This document shows, piece after piece, positions 32,646-40,248 of a DNA stretch of 64,000 nucleotides (within the stretch, counting starts at the first letter, position 1; the number at the start of each line of letters is the position of its first letter). The notes beneath the pieces are model-generated. The model saw only the letters and a list, made by a program, of their open reading frames with translations. It searched no databases and had not been told where the DNA came from. The stretch is taken from the NCBI GenBank assembly GCA_035606665.1, contig DATNEY010000033.1:66445-130444 (forward strand), given 5' to 3'. Position numbers and translations under genes: made by a program. Source of the DNA: DASUGC01 sp035606665 (GTDB taxonomy: Bacteria; Acidobacteriota; Vicinamibacteria; Vicinamibacterales; SCN-69-37).

Positions 32646-33575
32646 TTGCCCGCGTTCATCCTGAGCGCGCCGCGGTCGGGTACGACCTGGCTGGTGCGCG
32701 CGCTCGGCGCGCATCCGGAGATTCTCGCCAGCGAGCTGCGCGCCTTCGGTGACTACTTCGATCTCGTGCACGACGCCGGCGCGTCGAAACCGCGCTTGCG
32801 CATCACTCTTGACGCGTATCTCAACGCACTGTTCGGATCGCACGCGTGGCAGCCGCTGGGATCGTCGCGTGAGGGCGTCCGCGACCGCCTGCTCGGGGAC
32901 GTGTACAGCGCCATCGAACGACACGCTCTCCAGCATGCGAACAAACGCGCGTTCGTAGACAAGGTTACTCCCTACCTCGACACGTCAGCTGTCGTCGTCC
33001 AGTCGATCGCGCGGCTGTTTCCTCAGGCGTCCGTCATCCACCTCATTCGCGACGGCCGCGATGTCGCGGTCAGCGGCGTCATGCACTGGCTGAATCGCGA
33101 CGTCGCACAGATGTCACCCGAGCAGCGGCGGCGGCGGGACTTCCTGGTAGATCACACAGGCGAGCGGCCCGGCCGGTTCTTCACGGACGAGGAGCTGACC
33201 CAGTGGGCGTCGCACTGGCGCCAGCCGATCGACGCGCTTCGGCAACACGGTCAGGGCCTGCGATTACTGGAAGTCCGGTACGAGCGAATGTCGGCGAACC
33301 TCAGCGGAGAGCTCAGGCGGATGTTCGAGTTCCTGGGTGTCAGTACCGGCGGTGACGTCGCGCAGGCCTGCGTCGAGGCGTCAACGTTCGAGGCGATGTC
33401 AGGTGGCCGCAAGCGCGGCGACGACGCCCCAGGCGCGCACGTCCGCAAAGGAGTCGTCGGCGACTGGCGCGAACACTTCACACACAGTGACGCTATTCGA
33501 TTCGATGAGATCGCCGGAGATGTGCTCGTGAACTGCGGATACGAATCGAGCGCCGGTTGGCTTCAGAGGATTTGA
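32646..33575 (+). CDS. PAPS-dependent sulfotransferase
   Basis: 309 aa from the TTG at 32646 (24 bp after the previous stop). The 5'-phosphosulfate loop is SAPRSGTTWLVRAL at residues 4-17, and the 3'-phosphate site is IHLIRDGRDVAVSG near 137. It transfers sulfate from PAPS to an unknown hydroxyl or amine acceptor, perhaps a glycan or lipid. It lies in the cytoplasm (no signal). It is followed after 3 bp by the remnant of a second, different sulfotransferase. Confidence 0.87.
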   Translation: MPAFILSAPRSGTTWLVRALGAHPEILASELRAFGDYFDLVHDAGASKPRLRITLDAYLNALFGSHAWQPLGSSREGVRDRLLGDVYSAIERHALQHANKRAFVDKVTPYLDTSAVVVQSIARLFPQASVIHLIRDGRDVAVSGVMHWLNRDVAQMSPEQRRRRDFLVDHTGERPGRFFTDEELTQWASHWRQPIDALRQHGQGLRLLEVRYERMSANLSGELRRMFEFLGVSTGGDVAQACVEASTFEAMSGGRKRGDDAPGAHVRKGVVGDWREHFTHSDAIRFDEIAGDVLVNCGYESSAGWLQRI

Positions 33576-33578
33576 GAT

Positions 33579-34119
33579 TTGTCGGACGACCTGCTGATCT
33601 TTGTTCACATCCCGAAGAGCGCTGGCACGTTCCTGCGGGATCCCGTCGCGCGCGTCATCGCGGACTACTACAAGATTCTGAGGACCCCCGGGAACGAGTT
33701 TCACGAGAGAGCAACGCGACAATCTGTCGCTCTCTGACTCCGTTCAGGGAGAACTCTCGCCGTACGTCGTCAATCACATGACCGTGTTTCTCGGCCGGGA
33801 TATTGTGCTGCCAGACCACACTGCCGGTCAGTGCGTGATGTTCGATGAGCAACTGCAGTCGCGCGCTGAGCAGCGGCTGCGCGACTTCTGGTTCGTTGGA
33901 CTGACGGAATCCTACGCCTCCGACGTGGCGACGCTGCGTGCGCTCACAGGGCTCAAAATCGACACCCTCGACGTAAACCGCACGGATCGCAGCGGCCGAA
34001 GACAGATCGACCGTCAGCTCATCGAGACGTGCGCTCGATCGAATCAAATGGACGCGTATCTATATCACCTGGCCACGTTGATCCACGAAGATCAATCGCC
34101 GTGCGCCTTGTGGCGTTAG
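33579..34119 (+). pseudogene. Decayed sulfotransferase-2 family gene (internal deletion and frameshift)
   Basis: The TTG at 33579 opens a frame with the PAPS-loop wording FVHIPKSAGT, but this runs straight into LRDPVARVIADYY, which in intact members lies roughly 80 residues later, so a central block is missing. The frame ends at TGA 33735-33737. The next part (RDNLSLSDSVQGELSPYVVNHM, then FWFVGLTESYASDV) continues one frame over from about 33720 to 34119, so a frameshift near 33719 is needed to join them. The C-terminal part alone has an ATG at 33778 but no catalytic residues. I read the whole as one dead gene. Confidence 0.75.
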
Positions 34120-34147
34120 CGCGGTTCGGGTTCTCGTGGACAGGTTC

Positions 34148-35215
34148 TTAGTGCGGTTCGACGATGGGGTTGTCGACGTCTCCGCTCTTGACGCATTCGA
34201 TGAACGTATCGACAAGATGACGGTCGCGCCAGCCGATTGCGGCTTCCTTCGACAGCACATCCAGCGCGTCGGCTGACGACAACGCCTTCTTGTACGGGCG
34301 GATGGTAGTCAGCGCGTCATAGACATCGACGATGCCGACGATCTGCGCGAGCAGGGGAATCGAGTCACCGCGAAGGCCGTCGGGGTAGCCGCTGCCGTCG
34401 AGGCGTTCGTGATGGTGGCGCACGATGGGGCGCACCCGATCGAGCGCGCGCAGGTTGCCGCACAGCCGATCGCCCACGACCGGATGCGTCTTCATGAGCG
34501 TGTATTCCTCGCTCGTCAGCTTGCCCCGCTTCAGCAGGATGGCGTCCGGAATCGCGATTTTGCCGATGTCGTGCAGGTAGCCGCCGCGGTGAAGTGCCGA
34601 GAGATCCTCGTCCGTGAGCCCAAGGCGGCGGCCGAGCGCGACCGCGTACTGCGCGAGCCGTTGGCAGTGACCGTCCGTGTACGGATCGCGCGCTTCAACG
34701 GTCAACGCGAGGCTGAGAATGATGGCCTCGGCGCTGTCGAGGTCGTCCGTGTACCGCTTCAGGCGGATGAGCGACCGCACGCGCGCGCGCAGCTCCTGCG
34801 CGTCGACGGGCTTGGTCAGAAAATCGTCGGCGCCCGCGTCAATCGCGCGAATGCGGTCGTCGGCGCGCGCGACGCCGGTCATGAGAATGACCGGGGTGAG
34901 CCGCGTCGAGGGATCCATCTTGATCTGATGGCACGCCTCGATACCGGTGATGCCGGGCATGTGCACGTCCATCAGCACCACGTCCGGCCGATGCTCGGCG
35001 ACGGCAGCCAGGGCGGCCGCACCGTCGTGGCACTTGAGCACGTCGTAACCGTCCATGCTCAGCCAGCGCTCGATGAGCCGCAGGCTGGCTGGGAGGTCGT
35101 CGACCAGCAACACCTTGCCCTTCGGCGAAGCGACCCCCGTACCGCTTCGGCTCTGCGACCCCGCCTTCTGGAAGTCGCGGACCGGCTCGAGCGGTGAATC
35201 GGGTACCACGTACAT
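34148..35215 (-). CDS. Response regulator with HD-GYP c-di-GMP phosphodiesterase domain
   Basis: 355 aa. Receiver domain (about 33-150) with phospho-acceptor Asp in VVLMDVHMPG, then an HD-GYP domain (about 165-335): HD pair in YLHDIGKIAIPD, HHH in IVRHHHERLDGSGYPDGLRGD, which carries the GYP motif. Such proteins hydrolyse c-di-GMP (RpfG type) and usually favour motility. It is the last gene of cheY-cheX-HD-GYP, 4 bp after the cheX-like stop, so it is likely controlled by the sigma-28 promoter ahead of cheY. Confidence 0.93.
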   Translation of the reverse strand: MYVVPDSPLEPVRDFQKAGSQSRSGTGVASPKGKVLLVDDLPASLRLIERWLSMDGYDVLKCHDGAAALAAVAEHRPDVVLMDVHMPGITGIEACHQIKMDPSTRLTPVILMTGVARADDRIRAIDAGADDFLTKPVDAQELRARVRSLIRLKRYTDDLDSAEAIILSLALTVEARDPYTDGHCQRLAQYAVALGRRLGLTDEDLSALHRGGYLHDIGKIAIPDAILLKRGKLTSEEYTLMKTHPVVGDRLCGNLRALDRVRPIVRHHHERLDGSGYPDGLRGDSIPLLAQIVGIVDVYDALTTIRPYKKALSSADALDVLSKEAAIGWRDRHLVDTFIECVKSGDVDNPIVEPH

Positions 35216-35219
35216 GGCC

Positions 35220-35696
35220 TTATTGACCCGTCAGGATGAGCTCGACCCAGAGCGTCTGGCCGCTCATGGTGAACGGGATGACCGTACGAGAGACCTCCGC
35301 CACGTACCTCGTCGCGAAGTCGGAGCCCATGGTGACGGTGGGGACCGAGATGGCGCAGGCCGGTTCGAAGGCCGCGAGCTTCGTCCGGAACGTACCGGCG
35401 ATCATGTTCGCGATTTCGCCGATGGCGTCCGGCAGTTCGCCGTTGATTTCCGCGGGCGTGATGCCGAGCATCGAGCCCGCGATGTCCTTGGCGCAGTCCG
35501 CGCTGCTGTGGAACGAGACGGCGCCGCGCCGGTGACCGGCGAACGCCACGGTGGCGACGATGTTGGTCTGCTTCAGCCGCGGGACTTCGCCGACGACGCC
35601 GCCGGGCTGGACCGGCTGGAAAACCATCGTGGTGAAGACGTCCTCGACGGAAGTCGTGAGGGTATCGACGAGCTGTGTCGGAATCGGTGAAGGCAT
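35220..35696 (-). CDS. CheX-like chemotaxis phosphatase
   Basis: 158 aa single-domain protein. The CheC/CheX/FliY active-site pattern ExxN appears in DAIGEIANMIAGTFRTKL near residue 93; the rest has the beta-rich CheX shape (GHRRGAVSFHSSADCAKDIAGSML, AISVPTVTMG). CheX proteins remove phosphate from CheY-P. The gene lies 5 bp after cheY, which supports CheY as its partner. Confidence 0.87.
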   Translation of the reverse strand: MPSPIPTQLVDTLTTSVEDVFTTMVFQPVQPGGVVGEVPRLKQTNIVATVAFAGHRRGAVSFHSSADCAKDIAGSMLGITPAEINGELPDAIGEIANMIAGTFRTKLAAFEPACAISVPTVTMGSDFATRYVAEVSRTVIPFTMSGQTLWVELILTGQ

Positions 35697-35701
35697 GGGA
35701 C

Positions 35702-36064
35702 TCAGGCGATCGCCGCCTCGATTTTTTCCCGCATGGTGTCGGGCGTGAACGGCTTCACGACGTAGTTGTTGACGCCGGCCTTCATCGCTTCCACGATGTC
35801 GTCCTCGGCGGCGTTGGTGGTGACCATGAGGATGGGCACCTTCTTCGTGGCGTCACTCGCGCGCAGGGCGCGGATGAAATCGATGCCGCTCATTTCGGGC
35901 ATGTTCCAGTCGGTGATCACCATGTCCACCATCCCCTCGGAGAGCCTGGCCAGGCCCTCGACGCCGTTGCCGGCCTCGAGACACTCCTTGTGACCCAGCT
36001 TGTTGAGGGTGTTGATGATGATGCGTCGCATCGTGCTCGAATCGTCGACAACCAGGAATTTCAT
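35702..36064 (-). CDS. cheY: Chemotaxis response regulator CheY
   Basis: 120 aa, a lone receiver domain of CheY length. The acidic pair DD (residues 7-8), phospho-acceptor Asp in VITDWNMPEMSG (about 52), Thr in MVTTNA (about 82) and Lys in VVKPFTPDTMREKI (about 104) are all present and match the CheY wording. Phosphorylated CheY binds FliM and changes rotation. First gene of a minus-strand operon with the CheX-like phosphatase and the HD-GYP regulator, under a good sigma-28 promoter. No CheA or receptor gene is in the window. Confidence 0.93.
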   Translation of the reverse strand: MKFLVVDDSSTMRRIIINTLNKLGHKECLEAGNGVEGLARLSEGMVDMVITDWNMPEMSGIDFIRALRASDATKKVPILMVTTNAAEDDIVEAMKAGVNNYVVKPFTPDTMREKIEAAIA

Positions 36065-36097
36065 GGGTGTGGTGGCTCCAGCGCCTCGCTGGCCTCC

Positions 36098-36124
36098 TAA
36101 TCGGCATTCTCGTGGTAGGGTTTA
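36098..36124 (-). promoter_or_regulatory. Sigma-28 (FliA) promoter for cheY operon
   Basis: On the minus strand TAAA (36124-36121), 15 bp, then GCCGATTA (36105-36098). The flagellar sigma-28 consensus is TAAA-N15-GCCGATAA, so spacing is exact and one base of the -10 differs. The predicted start would leave about 27 bases before the cheY ATG. FliA itself is encoded at 56693. Confidence 0.8.
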
Positions 36125-36135
36125 GCGCTTCGAAA

Positions 36136-36819
36136 ATGGACTTTGCGCGTCTCGACGCCATCAACCGCTACACGACCGTCGCCCGGCTGCTCTCGTCCGT
36201 GGTGCACGAGACCGGCAATGCTCTGCAGGTAATCGGCGGGCACGCGGAGCTCCTCCAAGGCGCGATGCCGACGCCGGAAAAGCTGGCGTCTCGCGCAACC
36301 GCCATCGCGTCCCACACCGCCAAGGCGTCATCGCGCTTGCGCGAAGTGAGTGGCCTGCTCAACGACTCGGGGGAGGCCGGGCCGACAGTCTTCGATCTGC
36401 AGGCGCTCGCCGTCGAAGCGATGGGTCTGCGGTCGTTCGCGTTCGGCCGAGGCCGGATCGCGGCGACCCTCGCGCCGGAAGGCGGCCGGTTTCCCGTGCG
36501 CGCCGTCCGCGCGCACGCCCTCCGTATCCTGTTGAATCTATTGATGAACGCGGAAGCCGCGCTGAAACCGCAGGGCAGCGGCACGCTCGGTCTCACGCTC
36601 GCGTCCGAGGGCGCTCTCGTTCGCCTCACCGTCGCCGACAACGGCCCCGGCATTTCCGTCGATCGCAGGGAGTCGCTCTTCGATCCGTTCAACTCACCGG
36701 TGGGTCCGGGTCTTGGTCTCCACGTCTCACGCGGTCTGGCCGAACGCCACGGCGGCACGCTCTCGCTGTCCGAGACGCCCGACGGCGCTTCGTTCGTACT
36801 GTCGCTGCCCGGCGCGTGA
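36136..36819 (+). CDS. Soluble two-component histidine kinase
   Basis: 227 aa from the ATG at 36136; the frame is open another 69 bp upstream, but that stretch overlaps the sigma-28 promoter of cheY. There is no membrane segment. The dimerisation/phospho-acceptor helix is LLSSVVHETGNALQVIGGHAELL (His about 24). The ATPase domain has the N box LLNLLMNAEAAL, G1 box DNGPGI and G2 box PGLGLHVSRGLAERHGG. Its small size and lack of a sensor domain recall flagellar kinases of the FlrB/FleS group. It is tail-to-tail, with no gap, with the NtrC-type regulator, a likely partner. Confidence 0.85.
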   Translation: MDFARLDAINRYTTVARLLSSVVHETGNALQVIGGHAELLQGAMPTPEKLASRATAIASHTAKASSRLREVSGLLNDSGEAGPTVFDLQALAVEAMGLRSFAFGRGRIAATLAPEGGRFPVRAVRAHALRILLNLLMNAEAALKPQGSGTLGLTLASEGALVRLTVADNGPGISVDRRESLFDPFNSPVGPGLGLHVSRGLAERHGGTLSLSETPDGASFVLSLPGA

Positions 36820-38271
36820 TCAGGCTGCTGACGTGTCGTCGATCCCGAGCCTGTGCAGCTTGTCGATCAGCGTCGTTCTGCTGAGGTTGAGCAGACGCGC
36901 GGCCTGGCGGCGGTTGCCGCCGGTGCGCTCGAGGCACTGAAGGATCAGATCCTTCTCGACCTGTGACATCACCGACACGAAGTTGATGCCCTCGTCCGGG
37001 ATCGCCATGCTCGGCACGACGCTCGAGCGCTCGGGCGTCCTGATTTCTTCGGGCAGCATCTCCGGCAGGATTTCGTTCGACGCGCCGCTCATCGCGACGG
37101 CCGCCTCGATCGCGTTCTCGAGTTGGCGGATGTTCCCCGGCCAGGTGTTCTGCATCAGCAGCCGCAACGTGCTCTGCGCGAGCGTGCGCGCGGGGATGTT
37201 GTTGTTCTTGCACGACTGCAGCACGAAGTGCTGCGAGAGCATCGGGATGTCCTCGACGCGCGCGCGCAGCGGCGGCAGCGCCACCCGGACGACGTTCAGG
37301 CGGTAATAGAGGTCCTCGCGGAAGTTGCCCTCGCGCACCATCTTGTGGAGATTCACGTTGCTCGCCGCGATGATGCGCGTGTCGATCTTGACCGGCTTGG
37401 ACGTGCCCACTCGCTCGACTTCGCGCTCCTGCAGGACGCGCAGCAGCTTCGCCTGGAGCGACATCGACATCGACGCGACCTCGTCGATGAACAGCGTGCC
37501 GCGGTCGGCCAGCTCGAACCGGCCGACGCGCGCGTTGATGGCGCCCGTGAACGCGCCCTTCACGTGGCCGAAGAGCTCGGTTTCCGCGAGGCTCTCGGGA
37601 ATCGCCGCCGCGTTGAATGCGACGAACGTCTGATCCTTGCGCGGGCTGTTGTAGTGAATCGTCTTGGCGATGAGCTCCTTGCCCGTGCCCGTCTCGCCCT
37701 GAATCAGCACGGTGCTGTTCATCGGCGCGACCAGCTCGAGCGTCGAGAACACGTGCTTCATCGACTTGCTGCCGCCGACCATGCCGCCGAAGCGGAACCG
37801 GTCGTGCAGCTTCGCGCGCAGCTCGGCGTTCTCCCGCAGCAGCCGCTTTTCGCTGATCGACGTCTTGATGACCTGCACCAGCTGCACGAGCTGGAACGGC
37901 TTGATGAGAAACTCCACGGCGCCGCGCTTGATCGCGCGCACCGCTTCTTCGACGCCGCCGAACCCGGTGATCACGACCGCGCGGATTTCCGGATAGCGCG
38001 CGAGCGCCTGTTCGAGGACGTCCATGCCGTCCGCGTCGCCCAACCGAAGGTCGACCACGAGGCCGTCGTAGGCAAAACCCTCGAGCCGTTCCAGGGCGTC
38101 GTTCGCGTCGCTCGACTGCGCGACCGCGAAGCCCTCGGCTTCGAGCGATTCGACGATGGTCTGGCGAAGCTCGGCCTCGTCTTCAACCACCAGGACCGTT
38201 GTGCGCGACACGTCCATCACTACTGTCTGCTCCCATCCCTGGTTCGACTGTTCTTCGGGGCGAGTGTACAT
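36820..38271 (-). CDS. NtrC-family sigma-54 response regulator (flagellar type)
   Basis: 483 aa from the ATG at 38271; an ATG at 38217 (465 aa) fits the receiver start equally well. Receiver domain with VVDLRLGDADGMDVL (Asp phospho-acceptor), AAA+ domain with Walker A GETGTGKE (about 190), the sigma-54 contact loop ELFGHVKGAFTGA, Walker B TLFIDEV and an arginine-finger region, then a Fis-type helix-turn-helix (GNRRQAARLLNLSRTTLIDKLHRL). It activates sigma-54 promoters; the one ahead of flgB, 850 bp away on the other strand, is an obvious target. This places it as an FlrC/FleR-like master regulator of the cluster, by inference. Confidence 0.93.
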   Translation of the reverse strand: MYTRPEEQSNQGWEQTVVMDVSRTTVLVVEDEAELRQTIVESLEAEGFAVAQSSDANDALERLEGFAYDGLVVDLRLGDADGMDVLEQALARYPEIRAVVITGFGGVEEAVRAIKRGAVEFLIKPFQLVQLVQVIKTSISEKRLLRENAELRAKLHDRFRFGGMVGGSKSMKHVFSTLELVAPMNSTVLIQGETGTGKELIAKTIHYNSPRKDQTFVAFNAAAIPESLAETELFGHVKGAFTGAINARVGRFELADRGTLFIDEVASMSMSLQAKLLRVLQEREVERVGTSKPVKIDTRIIAASNVNLHKMVREGNFREDLYYRLNVVRVALPPLRARVEDIPMLSQHFVLQSCKNNNIPARTLAQSTLRLLMQNTWPGNIRQLENAIEAAVAMSGASNEILPEMLPEEIRTPERSSVVPSMAIPDEGINFVSVMSQVEKDLILQCLERTGGNRRQAARLLNLSRTTLIDKLHRLGIDDTSAA

Positions 38272-38286
38272 CCGGCCCGGCCGCCT

Positions 38287-38313
38287 CGAAGTTTTTCCGG
38301 CCCGTGCCGATTA
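38287..38313 (+). promoter_or_regulatory. Sigma-28 (FliA) promoter for the response regulator at 38335
   Basis: CGAAGTTT (38287-38294), 11 bp, GCCGATTA (38306-38313), against the consensus TAAAGTTT-N11-GCCGATAA: six of eight and seven of eight bases with exact spacing. Transcription would begin near 38320, which favours the ATG at 38335 over the one at 38323. Confidence 0.75.
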
Positions 38314-38334
38314 CAGCGGCAGATGCGGGCCAGC

Positions 38335-38964
38335 ATGCCTCAAGCAACTGGCGTACCAGGGGGTCACTCGGAGTTCCCACACCACGTATTGGTGGTGGAC
38401 GACGAGCCCGGAGTGCGCGAACTCATCGCCGACTTCTTCATCCGGCAGGGCATTCCCACGACAGTCGCGGCCGACGGCCGGGAAGCCATCGCGATCCTCG
38501 AAAAGGGCGCCACCGACTTCGGCCTCATCGTCACCGACGTGAATCTGCCCGGCGCAGACGGCTTTCAGGTGCTCGACACCGCGCGCCGCCTTTCGCCTCT
38601 GACGTTCGTCGTGATCGTGACCGGCTATGCCTCCCTGGACTCAGCAATTCGCGCGGTTCGGATGGGGGCCTACGACTATCTGCCGAAGCCGTTTTCGCTC
38701 GGCCAGCTCGACCTGATCCTGCGGCGGATTCGGGATCTTGCCGCGCTCACAGGCCGGTCGCAGGCGGAGCGTCCACTGCGGGCCGTTGAGCCCGCGATCG
38801 TGCCCGCTCCCGCGCCGCGTCCGCGTCTTGTCACTCCGGCGCAGGGCGATCCTGTGGAGCAGCGGCTCAACAACATCGAGACATTGCTCAGGTCGATCGA
38901 CTCGACGCTGGGTGTGATTGCCGCCCATCTCCAGGACGGCAGCATGACGCCCGGCCGACGCTAG
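38335..38964 (+). CDS. Response regulator with C-terminal extension
   Basis: 209 aa from the ATG at 38335, chosen because the sigma-28 promoter would start transcription near 38320 (ATG 38323 is possible if leaderless). A receiver domain (about 15-130) has acidic pair DDE, phospho-acceptor in LIVTDVNLPGADG, Thr in IVTGYAS and Lys in YLPKPFSL. It is followed by a Pro/Ala linker and a short helical tail (QRLNNIETLLRSIDSTLGVIAAHL) that looks like a coiled coil rather than a DNA-binding domain. Its place between the regulator and the flagellar operon, and its promoter, suggest a late motility or chemotaxis role. Confidence 0.83.
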   Translation: MPQATGVPGGHSEFPHHVLVVDDEPGVRELIADFFIRQGIPTTVAADGREAIAILEKGATDFGLIVTDVNLPGADGFQVLDTARRLSPLTFVVIVTGYASLDSAIRAVRMGAYDYLPKPFSLGQLDLILRRIRDLAALTGRSQAERPLRAVEPAIVPAPAPRPRLVTPAQGDPVEQRLNNIETLLRSIDSTLGVIAAHLQDGSMTPGRR

Positions 38965-39000
38965 CCGGACGGTACCGCGACAGGGCGCTTTGCGCGCCAA

Positions 39001-39053
39001 GAGCCCGGGGGTCGTTTCCGCTCGTTTTCCGTGAGGAAACGACCCCCGGGCTC
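39001..39053. repeat. Perfect 19-bp palindrome upstream of the flgB promoter
   Basis: 19-bp arms 39001-39019 and 39035-39053 match perfectly around a 15-bp loop. It begins 36 bp after the response-regulator stop and ends 13 bp before the sigma-54 element. It may end transcription of the regulator, or be a binding site. A degenerate version lies inside the fliY gene (58921-58964). Confidence 0.75.
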
Positions 39054-39065
39054 ATTTGTCCGTCC

Positions 39066-39081
39066 CGGTACGGCTCTTGCC
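39066..39081 (+). promoter_or_regulatory. Sigma-54 promoter (-24/-12) for the flagellar operon
   Basis: The sequence CGGTACGGCTCTTGCC has GG (39067-39068), 10 bp and GC (39079-39080), and fits the TGGCACGN4TTGCA consensus at the key positions GG, AC, G and TTGC. The start of transcription would be about 39091, just ahead of GAGGTAA and the TTG start of flgB. An NtrC-type activator is encoded nearby. Confidence 0.78.
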
Positions 39082-39103
39082 ATTTTGACGCCCGAGGTAA
39101 GTC

Positions 39104-39493
39104 TTGGGCGACATCACCACCGACAACGGAATCATGGCCGCGCTCGGCCGCCAGATGAGCCGAGCGGTCCAGCGGCAGATGGTGGCCGCGGGAAACCTGG
39201 CCAACGCTGAAACGCCGGGCTATCGCGCGCGCGAGGTCAACTTCGCGGACGCGCTCGACGAACAAATCAACGCGGCCGCCACGAACGGCGCGCACTTCCA
39301 GGCCGGCGACGCGCGCACGGGCGCCGTCGTCCGCGAAATCGACGACGTCGCCGCGCGCCGCGACGGCAACACCGTGCAGGTGGACCAGGAGCTGCTGAAG
39401 CTCGGCCGCGCCGGCGGCGATTTCGCCGCGGCGCAGACGGCGCTCTCCGCGAAGTTCCGCCTGGTCCGCTACGCCATCAACGAAGGGAAGTAA
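39104..39493 (+). CDS. flgB: Flagellar proximal rod protein FlgB
   Basis: 129 aa from the TTG at 39104, preceded by GAGGTAA. It shows the rod-protein N-terminal pattern MVAAGNLANAETPGYRAREVNF and a C-terminal helix (LSAKFRLVRYAINEGK) that pairs with it. FlgB joins FliE to the rest of the rod in the periplasm and is exported by the type III apparatus. First gene of the cluster, 3 bp ahead of flgC. Confidence 0.93.
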   Translation: MGDITTDNGIMAALGRQMSRAVQRQMVAAGNLANAETPGYRAREVNFADALDEQINAAATNGAHFQAGDARTGAVVREIDDVAARRDGNTVQVDQELLKLGRAGGDFAAAQTALSAKFRLVRYAINEGK

Positions 39494-39496
39494 CAC

Positions 39497-39925
39497 GTGG
39501 ATACCCTCGGATCCGCAATCGGAGCGTCCGCGAGCGCGCTCAACGCGCAGCGGCAGCGTATGGAAGTGGCCGTGTCGAACCTCGCGAATGCCGAGGCGAC
39601 GCGCGGGCCGGACGGCCAGCCGTACCGCCGCCGAGAAGTCGTACTCGAAACCGCGCAGCCCGATGGATTCGGCGCGTCACTCCGGTCGGTCGGCGCACCC
39701 GGCGTACGCGTCGCGGCCGTCGTCGAAGATCAGGCGCCGTTCCGGCGCCGCTACGAGCCCGGACACCCGGATGCCGACGCCGAGGGCTTCGTCTCCGTGC
39801 CGAACGTGGACGTGCCCGAGGAAATGGTGGACATCTTGAGCGCGGCGCGCGCGTATCAGGCCAACCTCTCCGCGATCGCCATCGTGCGGGAAACGATTCA
39901 GAAAGCCCTGGAGCTCTCGAGGTAA
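39497..39925 (+). CDS. flgC: Flagellar proximal rod protein FlgC
   Basis: 142 aa from the GTG at 39497. N-terminal segment GASASALNAQRQRMEVAVSNLANAEATRGPDG (split here by the family's loop) and the C-terminal signature SVPNVDVPEEMVDILSAARAYQANL are diagnostic for FlgC. It forms part of the periplasmic rod. It lies between flgB and fliE with 3-bp gaps on each side, the usual order in most phyla. Confidence 0.95.
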   Translation: MDTLGSAIGASASALNAQRQRMEVAVSNLANAEATRGPDGQPYRRREVVLETAQPDGFGASLRSVGAPGVRVAAVVEDQAPFRRRYEPGHPDADAEGFVSVPNVDVPEEMVDILSAARAYQANLSAIAIVRETIQKALELSR

Positions 39926-39928
39926 ACG

Positions 39929-40225
39929 ATGCCGACTGACATTAGTGCCATTAGTGGATCCGGATCGCTGCCGCTCGCGCGGCCCGGTCAGTCTTCGACG
40001 CCGCTCGACAACGGGTTCGGCGAATCGCTGCAGAGAGTGCTCGAAACCGTCGACTCGACCAACTCCGAAGCCAACGATGCGGTCGGCCGGATGCTCAACG
40101 GCACCGGCGACGTGCACGAGGCGATGATCGCCCTCCAGCGCGCTGACGTCACGATGCAGCTGGCCGTGCAGGTGCGCAACAAGATCGTTCAGGCCTACCA
40201 GGACATCATGCGGATGCCCGTCTAA
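39929..40225 (+). CDS. fliE: Flagellar MS-ring/rod junction protein FliE
   Basis: 98 aa, normal FliE length. The C-terminal half (NDAVGRMLNGTGDVHEAMIALQRADVTMQLAVQVRNKIVQAYQDIMRMPV, given here only to note its helical, Met-rich FliE pattern in 40082-40222) is conserved; the N-terminal 40 residues are variable and Ser/Pro-rich. FliE links the MS ring to the rod and is needed for export to start. Confidence 0.92.
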   Translation: MPTDISAISGSGSLPLARPGQSSTPLDNGFGESLQRVLETVDSTNSEANDAVGRMLNGTGDVHEAMIALQRADVTMQLAVQVRNKIVQAYQDIMRMPV

Positions 40226-40248
40226 CCCGCGCAGAAGACTGATACCTC

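Noticed and set aside
37123..38322. Long plus-strand extension of the response regulator at 38335
   Set aside because: It runs antisense through the NtrC-type gene and reads as Arg/Asp/His-rich noise; the sigma-28 promoter at 38287 marks the true gene start.
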